DNA from: Hirschia litorea
GTDB lineage: Bacteria > Pseudomonadota > Alphaproteobacteria > Caulobacterales > Hyphomonadaceae
DNA: 64,000 nt
NCBI RefSeq assembly: GCF_042665075.1
Contig: NZ_JBHTBR010000002.1
Coordinates: forward strand, 434,001 to 498,000
Direction: 5' to 3'
Shown here: positions 45,490 through 53,939 of the stretch, piece by piece
Layout of the letters: each line of letters begins with the position of its first letter
Position numbering within the stretch: the first letter of the stretch is position 1
Notes under the pieces: model-generated
What the model saw: only the letters and a program-made list of their open reading frames with translations
The model's database searches: none
Told to the model about the DNA's origin: nothing
Position numbers and translations under genes: made by a program

Positions 45490-45652
45490 CTATCAAACTC
45501 TCCTCGAAGATGAAAAACCTTCTAAATATCGGCTAGTTAGAAGATAAAGTGTAGTTTAGTCGCGCAATTGAATAGCTATGTCGAGTTATGATTCAATCGC
45601 AAAGGTCATTTTTTCTGCCAATTTTCAAGATTGCGTAACAGAGGGAAGAAAA

Positions 45653-47107
45653 ATGGAAAAGCGCAATTGGTGCTTACCCCTCTTTTGGTTGGGGCTTGGA
45701 TTACTGGGGTTGGTCTTGATCTCTTCGATCTTTTGGGGCGGCCGATCAGCGATCGGAATCGAGCGAAAAATTGAAACCTCTGTTCAATCAGAATTGAACA
45801 GCAAAGGGTTTGACCAAATAACCGCAAAAGCAAAAGGCCAATCAGTTCATCTAACTGGGATTGTTCCTTCAGATACGCAGAAAGAGCAGATATCACAATT
45901 GGCGCGTGCGGCTTTGGGGCCTGGCGGAGTTGTGTCAGGTGGTGTGACGCGCGTAAGAAGCGATTTGCAGGTTGGTCGCATAGTGTCGCCCTATATATGG
46001 GGGGCCTCTGTAGAACGAAATGATGTGACTTTGTCTGGGTATGTTCCTTCAGAAGAAGTTCGGAGCAAGATCGTTACTGCTGCAAAGTCCTTTGGTTGGG
46101 GCAACATCAACGACACAATGGAATTGGGTATAGGTCTGGAGAATGAGGCACAATGGACTGATTTTACGCTTTTTGCGCTCGCTCAACTCGAAGGTTTGAA
46201 GCCTGGAGAAGTATCTATAGTTGATAGCCATTTGAGTATTAATGGTGCTGCTCAAAGCAACGCTAAAGTTGATGAAATCAGCAGCGTCATTACAAAGTTA
46301 TCTTCACCGTTTACCGCAAATTCGACGGTTGTGGGACCTTACAATTGGGTTGCAGAAAAACGTGGGGATGAAATTAGATTATCTGGGTTGGCACCAGATG
46401 AAGAATCGAAAAGAGCAATCCTTCGCGCGGTTACACAGAACTTCAATGGCAAAATAATTGATGAAATGGGAATCGGTGGTGAATATGGATGGGCTCGTAC
46501 TGCATTGGTGGCCCTTCCTCACTTTGTGAACTTTGAGAGCGGACAACTTTCCTATTCAGACAAAACTTTTTATATATCGGGGAAGTCTCCTGATAGTGTG
46601 TATAACTTTTTAAGTGATGATATGAGTACACGTAGCGGTGGGTTTGGTGTTCAATATGATATTGATGTGGCAGCACCAGATTTAGAGGAATTGGATGGCA
46701 TCGACCTAAACGAAAACGGCGAAAACCTTGTGGGAATTTGTCAGGATGCGTTTGCGTTGATCATGGACTTCAATCAATTGTATTTTGAAACTGGGCGCGC
46801 TGATATTTCTCGTCGAAGCGGTACGACTTTAGACAAACTTGTAGCAGTCGCTAAAAGGTGTAGAGATTTTTCTATAAAGATTGAAGGACATACTGACAAT
46901 TTAGGCTCGCGAGGCTTGAATCTTGCTTTAAGTAATCAGCGTGCTCAAGCGGTAGCGGATTATCTTGTTCAAAGAGGCCTGCCGCAAGATAGTATTTCAT
47001 CAATCGGGTATGGAGCAGACAGACCTGCTGCATCGAATGCAACACCCGAAGGGCGGGCTCAAAACCGTCGAATTGAATTTTTAGTGACAAGTGAGGAAAC
47101 ACGCTAA
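45653..47107 (+). CDS. BON-domain and OmpA-domain envelope protein
   Basis: Inner-membrane anchored protein with a peptidoglycan-binding end. The ATG at 45653 follows GAGGGAAG; an upstream start would add 25 residues. From it the 484 residues have one membrane helix (about 8-30), at least three BON-like repeats (about 35-300; repeated LTGIVPSD, LSGYVPSEE and LSGLAPDEE strands), and a C-terminal OmpA domain (about 365-480) with the motif EGHTDNLGSRGLNLALSNQRAQAVADYL and the RRIEFLV end. The layout recalls mycobacterial ArfA/OmpATb. Its stop overlaps the next gene's ATG (TAATG), so the two are translated together. Confidence 0.88.
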   Translation: MEKRNWCLPLFWLGLGLLGLVLISSIFWGGRSAIGIERKIETSVQSELNSKGFDQITAKAKGQSVHLTGIVPSDTQKEQISQLARAALGPGGVVSGGVTRVRSDLQVGRIVSPYIWGASVERNDVTLSGYVPSEEVRSKIVTAAKSFGWGNINDTMELGIGLENEAQWTDFTLFALAQLEGLKPGEVSIVDSHLSINGAAQSNAKVDEISSVITKLSSPFTANSTVVGPYNWVAEKRGDEIRLSGLAPDEESKRAILRAVTQNFNGKIIDEMGIGGEYGWARTALVALPHFVNFESGQLSYSDKTFYISGKSPDSVYNFLSDDMSTRSGGFGVQYDIDVAAPDLEELDGIDLNENGENLVGICQDAFALIMDFNQLYFETGRADISRRSGTTLDKLVAVAKRCRDFSIKIEGHTDNLGSRGLNLALSNQRAQAVADYLVQRGLPQDSISSIGYGADRPAASNATPEGRAQNRRIEFLVTSEETR

Positions 47108-49734
47108 TGTTTTGGCTCGTTTCGCAAATATGGTTTTGGATTCTGCTGGGCGCTCTTGCGGGTGGTATCATTGGATGGGCGCTGCGTTGTCGTAAATGCG
47201 AACATGATACTGCGGGATTAAAAGCCAGCTTGGAGCGTGCATATTCTAACAATTATCTAGAGCCAGATGATCGGCGTGTTTCTGGGGGAGTTGGTTTTGG
47301 TGCGGATGATCCTATAGAGCTTTCGAGGCAATTGGCAGCTCAGAAGGAAGAAGTAGCGGGTCTTAAAGCAAAGCTAGCGCTTAATGGTGCTACGGGGAAT
47401 GCGCCGTCTGATGCAGGTTTTGCGGGACTGTCAGTGTTTTCAGGTAGTCATGAAGTGAATGCAGATGATGGTCAGCTCACATGGCGAAATAGGTATCTGG
47501 AAAGCCGTGTACGTTTTCTGGAAACAAAAATAGAAGAATTTGAACTTACTCCAAAAAAGCAAGCTGTAGCCAGTTCATTGGTAGATGTGAAATTTGAAGC
47601 TTCGCACGGAGGTTATAGTTCAGAAGAAAAGGCGTTGGAGCAAAGTTCGACATCATTTGCTACCGATCAAAATGTAACACTATCAGCATCTCATGGTTTA
47701 GGAGAAAGTCGTTTAACGGCAACCGATAGCGTTGTCGCTCAACAGAATACAGATTTGGAACCAATCGCTGTGCCAAAGGGCAATGAAAGCGATGCGGTAC
47801 GTCTTTCAAAATCTGCTGAGGATTCATTTGAATTAGATTCAAATGACAATGGTGAAGCCCATACGCTAGACGAGCAAACTTTAGCTTGGAGAAACCGTTA
47901 CCTTGAAGGGCGTGTGCGATACCTTGAAGAAGAAAGAAAGCGATTTGACTTAGGATTAACCTCAGAAATAGTTGATACTGAGCAAGTAGAAAATTTGGAA
48001 ATCACTTCAGAAACGCTGGTAACTGAAAGTGGTGGAAACGAAAGTACAAAAGATAGTTCTGAAACGCATGACCTTCAGATTCAGCAGCAAGATAACTCTG
48101 ATGAAGTTGATCGCCTACGTTGGCGCACGCGCTACTTAGAGGGACGTATTCGTTTCCTTGAAGAAGAAGCTGCGGTTACTGCGCTTAAGATAGAAAAAGA
48201 ATCTATTCACCCAAAATTGCCTGTTGCGACCCCATTGGATGCATCTCCGCAAATAAATGCGGAGAGAGCTAATTGGCGTAACGCATATCTTGAAGAACGT
48301 TTGAAATATGTACCTTCTTCAGTAAAAGTAAAAAACGCACCACCAGAGCTGAGTGTTGTTGAGGCGGATACACCTAACATGCGGTCAGAATGGCGTGAAG
48401 CCTATTTGGCTGAACGTATCAATTATGGCAAAATTCAATTAGAAATAGAGCGTAACAAAGTATCAGTTAGTGCTCCAAGAAATGATAGTCTTGAAATAGA
48501 TCGATTGCAGTGGAGATCTAAATATTTAGAAGAAAGATTGCTAGGGGTGAAAGAGGCTCCAACCCTACCGGCCCAAACCTCCCTGCAAGTAACTGATTTG
48601 GATGACAGGGAAAGTCTACCTGAATTCAATGAGAGTATAGCTCTAAATGAAGTTGAAAAAGATGAATCTTTGCTCCAACCAAGTGAAGAGGACACTTTCG
48701 CAGCTGAATATCTTGCTGAGGTAGAGAATGAAGTTACACGCTTAAAGTGGAGGGAGGCTTATTATGCTTCTCTTGCAGCGCGAGCGCGAGATAATCTGGA
48801 AGCTGCAGAATTGAATGCTGAAGTTGAGACAGAAATCGAAAAGAGCGAAAATAATACTGAAAAACAAAATGAGCCCTCGTTTAGCGATGTAGAGTATAAA
48901 AGGTTGGAGTGGAGAAATCGCTATCTGCATGGTCGATTGAAGTATCTTGAGGAAAATGTTTCAGCATCTGCACATAGAATTGCTTCATTGGAGAAGGCTG
49001 CGGAAAAGACCTCGTCAGATGCGCTAGTTGAGGACGCGTCTCTGTATGGCGACGAAAGTGATACAGCTAGACTTAAATGGCGAAATTCCTATCTACTCGG
49101 GCGTATTGGATACCTTGAAGAAGAGTCGACGGAAGGAAAACGTTCTTTTGTAAAAAGCGTCAATGAAGAGAGTAAAGTAGGGGATGCTCTTGATAATTTA
49201 GATGATCTATCGAAGCTAAAATATGAATCACCGGATTCAGATTTTGTTCCTTCAGCAAGTGTTGCATTCGAAAATGCACGTTTAAAAGCCCAAGAGGAAC
49301 GTGAGAAAAGTAAAGGCGCGTCGACATCTCGTAAAAAACAAAACACAAAAAAAGTTGATAGACAGAGTCGTTCGCGAGAGGTGAACTCATCGGATCAATT
49401 TCAGGAGACGTTTTTGAAGTCGGAGTATTTTGTCTCTGGCGATTCAGAAACTGGGCGTCCAGCTTATCTTACTCAGCCATTATTTGGGAAACATGATGAA
49501 CTTAGAGAAATTGCGGGTGTTGGTCCTAAGATTGAGCGCATTCTGCATGATCTAGGAATTTATCACTTTTACCAGATCGCTTCCTGGACACGCAAAGAAG
49601 TTGAGTGGGTCGATAATTATCTTACATTCAAAGGCCGCATAGATCGTGAGAATTGGATTGAGCAGTGTAAAAAGTTGGCGCGAGGTGAAGAGACCGATGG
49701 GCAGCGTAAATACAGAGATGGAAAACACACCTAG
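47107..49734 (+). CDS. Membrane-anchored acidic protein with nine W-R-x-x-Y-L-x-x-R repeats and C-terminal helix-hairpin-helix
   Basis: Not a family I recognise. The 875 residues start with one hydrophobic helix (about 5-27) and a short CRKCEHD segment. Nine copies of a motif with core W-R-x-x-Y-L-x-x-R, often followed by YLEEE, have their tryptophans at 126, 261, 339, 390, 429, 469, 548, 602 and 658. Acidic, Ser/Glu-rich linkers of 39-135 residues separate them. A basic stretch (about 735-760, KQNTKKVDRQSR) precedes the last domain, 799-860, which has IAGVGPKIERILHDLGI and WTRKEVEWVDNYL and matches the helix-hairpin-helix tail of alphaproteobacterial NuoE proteins. It is coupled to the BON/OmpA gene. 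A scaffold or spacer role is inference. Confidence 0.85.
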   Translation: MFWLVSQIWFWILLGALAGGIIGWALRCRKCEHDTAGLKASLERAYSNNYLEPDDRRVSGGVGFGADDPIELSRQLAAQKEEVAGLKAKLALNGATGNAPSDAGFAGLSVFSGSHEVNADDGQLTWRNRYLESRVRFLETKIEEFELTPKKQAVASSLVDVKFEASHGGYSSEEKALEQSSTSFATDQNVTLSASHGLGESRLTATDSVVAQQNTDLEPIAVPKGNESDAVRLSKSAEDSFELDSNDNGEAHTLDEQTLAWRNRYLEGRVRYLEEERKRFDLGLTSEIVDTEQVENLEITSETLVTESGGNESTKDSSETHDLQIQQQDNSDEVDRLRWRTRYLEGRIRFLEEEAAVTALKIEKESIHPKLPVATPLDASPQINAERANWRNAYLEERLKYVPSSVKVKNAPPELSVVEADTPNMRSEWREAYLAERINYGKIQLEIERNKVSVSAPRNDSLEIDRLQWRSKYLEERLLGVKEAPTLPAQTSLQVTDLDDRESLPEFNESIALNEVEKDESLLQPSEEDTFAAEYLAEVENEVTRLKWREAYYASLAARARDNLEAAELNAEVETEIEKSENNTEKQNEPSFSDVEYKRLEWRNRYLHGRLKYLEENVSASAHRIASLEKAAEKTSSDALVEDASLYGDESDTARLKWRNSYLLGRIGYLEEESTEGKRSFVKSVNEESKVGDALDNLDDLSKLKYESPDSDFVPSASVAFENARLKAQEEREKSKGASTSRKKQNTKKVDRQSRSREVNSSDQFQETFLKSEYFVSGDSETGRPAYLTQPLFGKHDELREIAGVGPKIERILHDLGIYHFYQIASWTRKEVEWVDNYLTFKGRIDRENWIEQCKKLARGEETDGQRKYRDGKHT

Positions 49735-49782
49735 TTTTTGAGTCGAATCTTAGCAGGTTCGCAAAATCTACGTTTGTAAAAC

Positions 49783-50754
49783 CTAATGGGTAGGATGTGC
49801 CATAAATAGGGAAAGCAATTTCTTCGCCGCCAAGCTCGCAGCAATATCTCCAGATGCGACATCATTTCGAAGGGGCGGGAGTGCGGTTTGTACATTTGGG
49901 TGCTGTTGAAATGCTTGCATTAGGCTTTCACCGATCAGCGATTCCATCCAACGTAATTGTTGTTCAGAGCGCCGTTTACTGTGAGACCCGCTTTCTATCG
50001 TAGCTTTCTTGTGCGCTTCCATCACGCTCCATAGTTCTAACAGTCCTCGATTCTTTCCTGCTGATATTGTGGAAACGGTAGGATCCCAAGACGGGTCTAC
50101 AGGTGTCAGAATATGCAGAGCATTTCTATAATGCCTTGCAGCGTTTTTTGCGGCTTTTTCATCTAGATCAGATTTGTTTACAGCAATCATATCTGCGACT
50201 TCCAAGACGCCTTTTTTAATTCCTTGTAGTTCGTCGCCTGCATTGGGGAGCATAAGGACGAGAAACAGATCCACCATATCGGCAACGACAGTCTCTGATT
50301 GCCCTACGCCTACAGTTTCGACTAAGATTACATCGTAACCAGCTGCCTCACACAATAGTAGTGTTTCGCGCGTTTTCTTCGCAACACCGCCAAGTGTTTC
50401 ACCAGCAGGTGATGGACGTATAAATGCATTCGGGTTCATCGAAAGGTGTTCCATACGGGTTTTATCCCCTAAGATGGAGCCGCCTGAGCGTTTTGATGTT
50501 GGATCAACGGCCAACACGGCGACCTTGAATCCTTGCTCTAATAGCATAGATCCAAAATTATCGATAAATGTGGACTTTCCAACCCCCGGAACGCCCGTAA
50601 TGCCAATCCGGCGCGCGTGTCCCGTTTTGGGCATGCATTGCGCGAGTAGATGTTGTGCTTTGTCTTGATGGTCCGCTCGCTTAGATTCAACCCAAGTGAT
50701 AGCGCGAGCTAGTCCTGCACGCGTAGTTAAGTCGTCTGGGGTGATATCTTGCAT
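49783..50754 (-). CDS. meaB: Methylmalonyl-CoA mutase-associated GTPase
   Basis: G3E-family GTPase that gates loading of adenosylcobalamin into methylmalonyl-CoA mutase and protects it from inactivation. The 323 residues have Walker A GVPGVGKST (about 54-62), DPTSKRSGGSILGDKTRM, the Walker B and switch III region VETVGVGQSE and the guanine motif NKSD. It ends the minus-strand group mutA-mutB-orf-lipoprotein-meaB. Confidence 0.95.
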   Translation of the reverse strand: MQDITPDDLTTRAGLARAITWVESKRADHQDKAQHLLAQCMPKTGHARRIGITGVPGVGKSTFIDNFGSMLLEQGFKVAVLAVDPTSKRSGGSILGDKTRMEHLSMNPNAFIRPSPAGETLGGVAKKTRETLLLCEAAGYDVILVETVGVGQSETVVADMVDLFLVLMLPNAGDELQGIKKGVLEVADMIAVNKSDLDEKAAKNAARHYRNALHILTPVDPSWDPTVSTISAGKNRGLLELWSVMEAHKKATIESGSHSKRRSEQQLRWMESLIGESLMQAFQQHPNVQTALPPLRNDVASGDIAASLAAKKLLSLFMAHPTH

Positions 50755-50766
50755 AAGACGGTAAGC

Positions 50767-51270
50767 TTAATTGGAAACTGTTGAATTCGTAGATGATGTA
50801 TCTATTACTGATTGTGCATCATATATGCGGCCTTCGGCACCGTCTGGTTTAGGGCCTGACCCGGTTATTATCTCTAATCGAGATTGATAGGCCTTCCGGT
50901 CTGGCGTTAAGTCGAAACCAATGCCTACACCGACTCCCCCTCCGCGAGATCCACTACCACCAGAAACTCCAACACTCGTTCCGCGGTTTTGTGTACCGCC
51001 TATAATATCAGAGGTTTTTGTTACGACACGGAACCATGTTGCATTTTGGTCAAGTGTTATTTCAGCAGCGCGGCGTAATGCAAAATTCTCAACTTCGAGC
51101 TGAGATGCGTCAGTGTCACCTGTAAAAACGACATTGAACCGATTGGATTCGATCTTCATGTCAGCAAACCCAACCCCATCTTTATTGGCGGGGGTGTAAG
51201 TCGTTACTGGGGTCGCGCATGCTGTCAAAAAAGATGCACATGCCAGTGATAGTGCTAGTTTTCGTAACAT
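50767..51270 (-). CDS. CC0125/CC1285-type lipoprotein
   Basis: Protein of 167 residues with lipobox LTAC (Cys at 18). The segment GVGFADMKIESNRFNVVFTGD followed by FALRRAAEITLDQNATWFRVV is the pattern of a lipoprotein family common in Caulobacterales, function unknown. A glycine-serine-rich stretch (about 95-120) is present in the middle. It sits between the small gene at 51303 and meaB; no link to methylmalonate metabolism is evident. Confidence 0.8.
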   Translation of the reverse strand: MLRKLALSLACASFLTACATPVTTYTPANKDGVGFADMKIESNRFNVVFTGDTDASQLEVENFALRRAAEITLDQNATWFRVVTKTSDIIGGTQNRGTSVGVSGGSGSRGGGVGVGIGFDLTPDRKAYQSRLEIITGSGPKPDGAEGRIYDAQSVIDTSSTNSTVSN

Positions 51271-51302
51271 TTTGGACTCGCTTTCTTAAAGCAGATTTGC
51301 CT

Positions 51303-51632
51303 CTATTGCCCAAAAGCTGATGGTTTTGGGTGCTCTATCATGAAAATATGCGCTTCGTTTACCAGCATATTTGCAGCATCAACAGTATCTGCTTGAGATA
51401 TAGATAATTGTAGGTCTTCTTCCTCTATTTTCCAGAGCAAGTCTGCGACCTCTGACGGTTCTGCATCATTGAGCAATAGGCGCAAGACTCCAGGAATATG
51501 CTCATCATAAATGCCTACGTGAGTTACGTCTTCATTTACATCCATCGGATCCCAGTCCCTCCACAGCACTTCACCGACGATCTGAGAGAGGCCTTTGAGC
51601 CAACGATCTAGTTCTATGTCTTGCTTAGGCAT
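51303..51632 (-). CDS. Small conserved-looking protein, WDPMDV type (DUF1871-like)
   Basis: Soluble acidic protein of 109 residues. It contains LWRDWDPMDV, a central DEHIPGVLRLLL segment and DLLWKIEEEDL, a layout like small proteins of the DUF1871 and immunity-like type, in which a WDP motif precedes a helix pair. No transmembrane or signal segment is seen. It is transcribed with mutB, starting 27 bases after its stop. The function is unknown; the likeness is by motif only. Confidence 0.65.
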   Translation of the reverse strand: MPKQDIELDRWLKGLSQIVGEVLWRDWDPMDVNEDVTHVGIYDEHIPGVLRLLLNDAEPSEVADLLWKIEEEDLQLSISQADTVDAANMLVNEAHIFMIEHPKPSAFGQ

Positions 51633-51659
51633 GCGGTCTCCGATTCTATGAGCTAGTAT

Positions 51660-53849
51660 TTAGGAGTTATGCTTCAATTGTGACCTCAGCTTGTCGATTA
51701 ATTCAATACATGACTCTGCAATTATTGTCCCCGGAGCGAAAATAGCTGCTGCACCCGCTGCGTAAAGTTCGTCATAATCCTGTGGAGGTACAACGCCTCC
51801 AACGACGATCATAATGTCGTCACGGCCTTCAGCTTTTAGGGCTGCTTTTAGGGAAGGCACAAGTGATAGGTGACCTGCGGCAAGGGAAGAGGCAGCGACG
51901 ACATGCACGTCATTCTCTACAGCTTGGCGCGCAACTTCTTCTGGGGTTTGGAAAAGGGGGCCGATATCAACGTCCCAACCAAGGTCGGCCATTCCTGAAG
52001 CTACCACTTTTTGGCCGCGATCGTGGCCGTCTTGTCCCATTTTTGCAATCAAAATACGAGGGCGACGACCTTCGTTTTCTTCAAAAGTATCAGCGCCTTT
52101 TAGCGCGAGTTCAACACGATCTGATTTAGCTTTCATACCCGCAGCATATACGCCCTGAATTGAATTGATAACTGCTTTGTGGCGTCCTACTACATTCTCA
52201 ATAGCCAATGATATCTCGCCAACAGTTGCGTGGGCGCGAGCAGCATTGACGCCGAGCTCTAATAGGTTGCCTTCTCCTGTACGCATGGATTCAGAGATTG
52301 CATCAAGTGAGGCTTTTACTTTAGTCTCGTCGCGACCCGCTTTTAGCTTTTTAAGCTTTTCTAACTGCAATTTGTATACGCTGGCATTGTCGACCTTAAG
52401 AACAGGTACATCCTCTGGTTCGGTAAGTTGGTATTTGTTTACCCCAATGACTGATTGAACTCCAGAATCAATACGTGCTTGGGTTTTTGCGGCTGACTCT
52501 TCTATCCGAAGTTTAGGAAGACCTTTTTCTATAGCAGCAGCCATGCCGCCCATTTCTTCAACTTCTTCAATATGTTGCCATGCGCGGGCTGCTAAGTCGT
52601 GCGTTAGGCGTTCGACATAGTAAGAACCACCCCACATATCTATTGTGCGACATGTGCCTGCTTCTTGTTGCAAGAATATCTGAGTGTTACGTGCAATACG
52701 GGCGGAAAAGTCCGTGGGTAGAGCGAGCGCCTCGTCAAGAGCATTTGTGTGAAGTGATTGTGTTTGACCATTGGCAGCGGCCATAGCTTCCAAACAAGTG
52801 CGTATCACATTGTTATTTACGTCTTGAGCGGTGAGAGACCAGCCAGATGTCTGAGAGTGAGTGCGAAGGGAAAGAGATTTCGAGTTTTTGGGGGAAAATT
52901 TGTTGACCAAACGAGACCATAGTAATCGGCCGGCACGCATTTTAGCTACTTCCATGAAGTAGTTCATTCCGATCGCCCAGAAGAATGACAAGCGGGGAGC
53001 AAATGCATCTACATCCAAACCAGCTTCAATCCCTGATTTTATGTATTCAACTCCATCGGCAAGAGTATAAGCCAACTCTAAGTCAGCGCTCGCTCCTGCT
53101 TCCTGCATGTGATACCCGGAAATGGATATTGAGTTATACTTCGGCATTTTCTGAGACGTATAGGCAAAGATGTCAGAAATAATCCGCATGGAAGGCTTGG
53201 GCGGATAAATATAAGTATTGCGAACCATGAACTCTTTCAGGATATCGTTTTGAATCGTTCCTGAAAGTTTTTCCGGTGGCACACCTTGTTCTTCTGCTGC
53301 CACAATAAAAAGTGACAAAATGGGAAGTACAGCTCCATTCATTGTCATGGAAACGGACATTTTATCCAAAGGAATGCCGTCGAAAAGAGTGCGCATATCC
53401 AATATAGAATCGATAGCAACACCAGCCATCCCAACATCGCCAGAAACGCGAGGATGGTCACTGTCATATCCACGGTGAGTAGCCAAATCGAAAGCGACTG
53501 AAAGGCCTTTTTGACCGGCAGCAAGGTTGCGGCGGTAAAATGCATTTGATTCTTCGGCTGTAGAAAATCCAGCATACTGACGAATAGTCCATGGACGCTG
53601 AGGGTACATGGAAGGGTATGGGCCGCGTCCGTAGGGGGCAATGCCCGGCCAATCGTCTAAAAAGTCTAGTTTTGCAGTGTCTTTTGCTGTGTAAAGGGGC
53701 TTCACCTCAACACCTTCAGGAGTTTCCCAGTTGCCGTCCAAATCGTCAGCTGCAGCTTTTGACCATTTTTCAAACGAGCTATCAGTTACGATGCCGTTAT
53801 CGGGTAAATCCAAGTCTATTTTTGTAAAGTCTGGTGTAGAAATCGTCAT
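51660..53849 (-). CDS. mutB: Methylmalonyl-CoA mutase, large (catalytic) subunit
   Basis: Adenosylcobalamin-dependent enzyme that interconverts (R)-methylmalonyl-CoA and succinyl-CoA, finishing propionyl-CoA breakdown. The 729 residues comprise the TIM-barrel substrate domain (1-560, with RPWTIRQYAGFSTAEESN and FDLATHRGYDSDHPR) and the B12-binding domain (about 590-729) with the base-off motif D-x-H-x-x-G (D607, H609, G612) and GGVVPPQDYDEL. It is encoded 90 bases after mutA. The cofactor is supplied by the salvage cluster at 14035-24239. Confidence 0.97.
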   Translation of the reverse strand: MTISTPDFTKIDLDLPDNGIVTDSSFEKWSKAAADDLDGNWETPEGVEVKPLYTAKDTAKLDFLDDWPGIAPYGRGPYPSMYPQRPWTIRQYAGFSTAEESNAFYRRNLAAGQKGLSVAFDLATHRGYDSDHPRVSGDVGMAGVAIDSILDMRTLFDGIPLDKMSVSMTMNGAVLPILSLFIVAAEEQGVPPEKLSGTIQNDILKEFMVRNTYIYPPKPSMRIISDIFAYTSQKMPKYNSISISGYHMQEAGASADLELAYTLADGVEYIKSGIEAGLDVDAFAPRLSFFWAIGMNYFMEVAKMRAGRLLWSRLVNKFSPKNSKSLSLRTHSQTSGWSLTAQDVNNNVIRTCLEAMAAANGQTQSLHTNALDEALALPTDFSARIARNTQIFLQQEAGTCRTIDMWGGSYYVERLTHDLAARAWQHIEEVEEMGGMAAAIEKGLPKLRIEESAAKTQARIDSGVQSVIGVNKYQLTEPEDVPVLKVDNASVYKLQLEKLKKLKAGRDETKVKASLDAISESMRTGEGNLLELGVNAARAHATVGEISLAIENVVGRHKAVINSIQGVYAAGMKAKSDRVELALKGADTFEENEGRRPRILIAKMGQDGHDRGQKVVASGMADLGWDVDIGPLFQTPEEVARQAVENDVHVVAASSLAAGHLSLVPSLKAALKAEGRDDIMIVVGGVVPPQDYDELYAAGAAAIFAPGTIIAESCIELIDKLRSQLKHNS

Positions 53850-53939
53850 TTTAAAACTCCGAAGAGAGAGTGTTTCTAGCTGCCGGTTGGTTCGCTTTTA
53901 TGGGGCCGGTGCTTAGATAAATTATGAAGCGAAGAGGCG

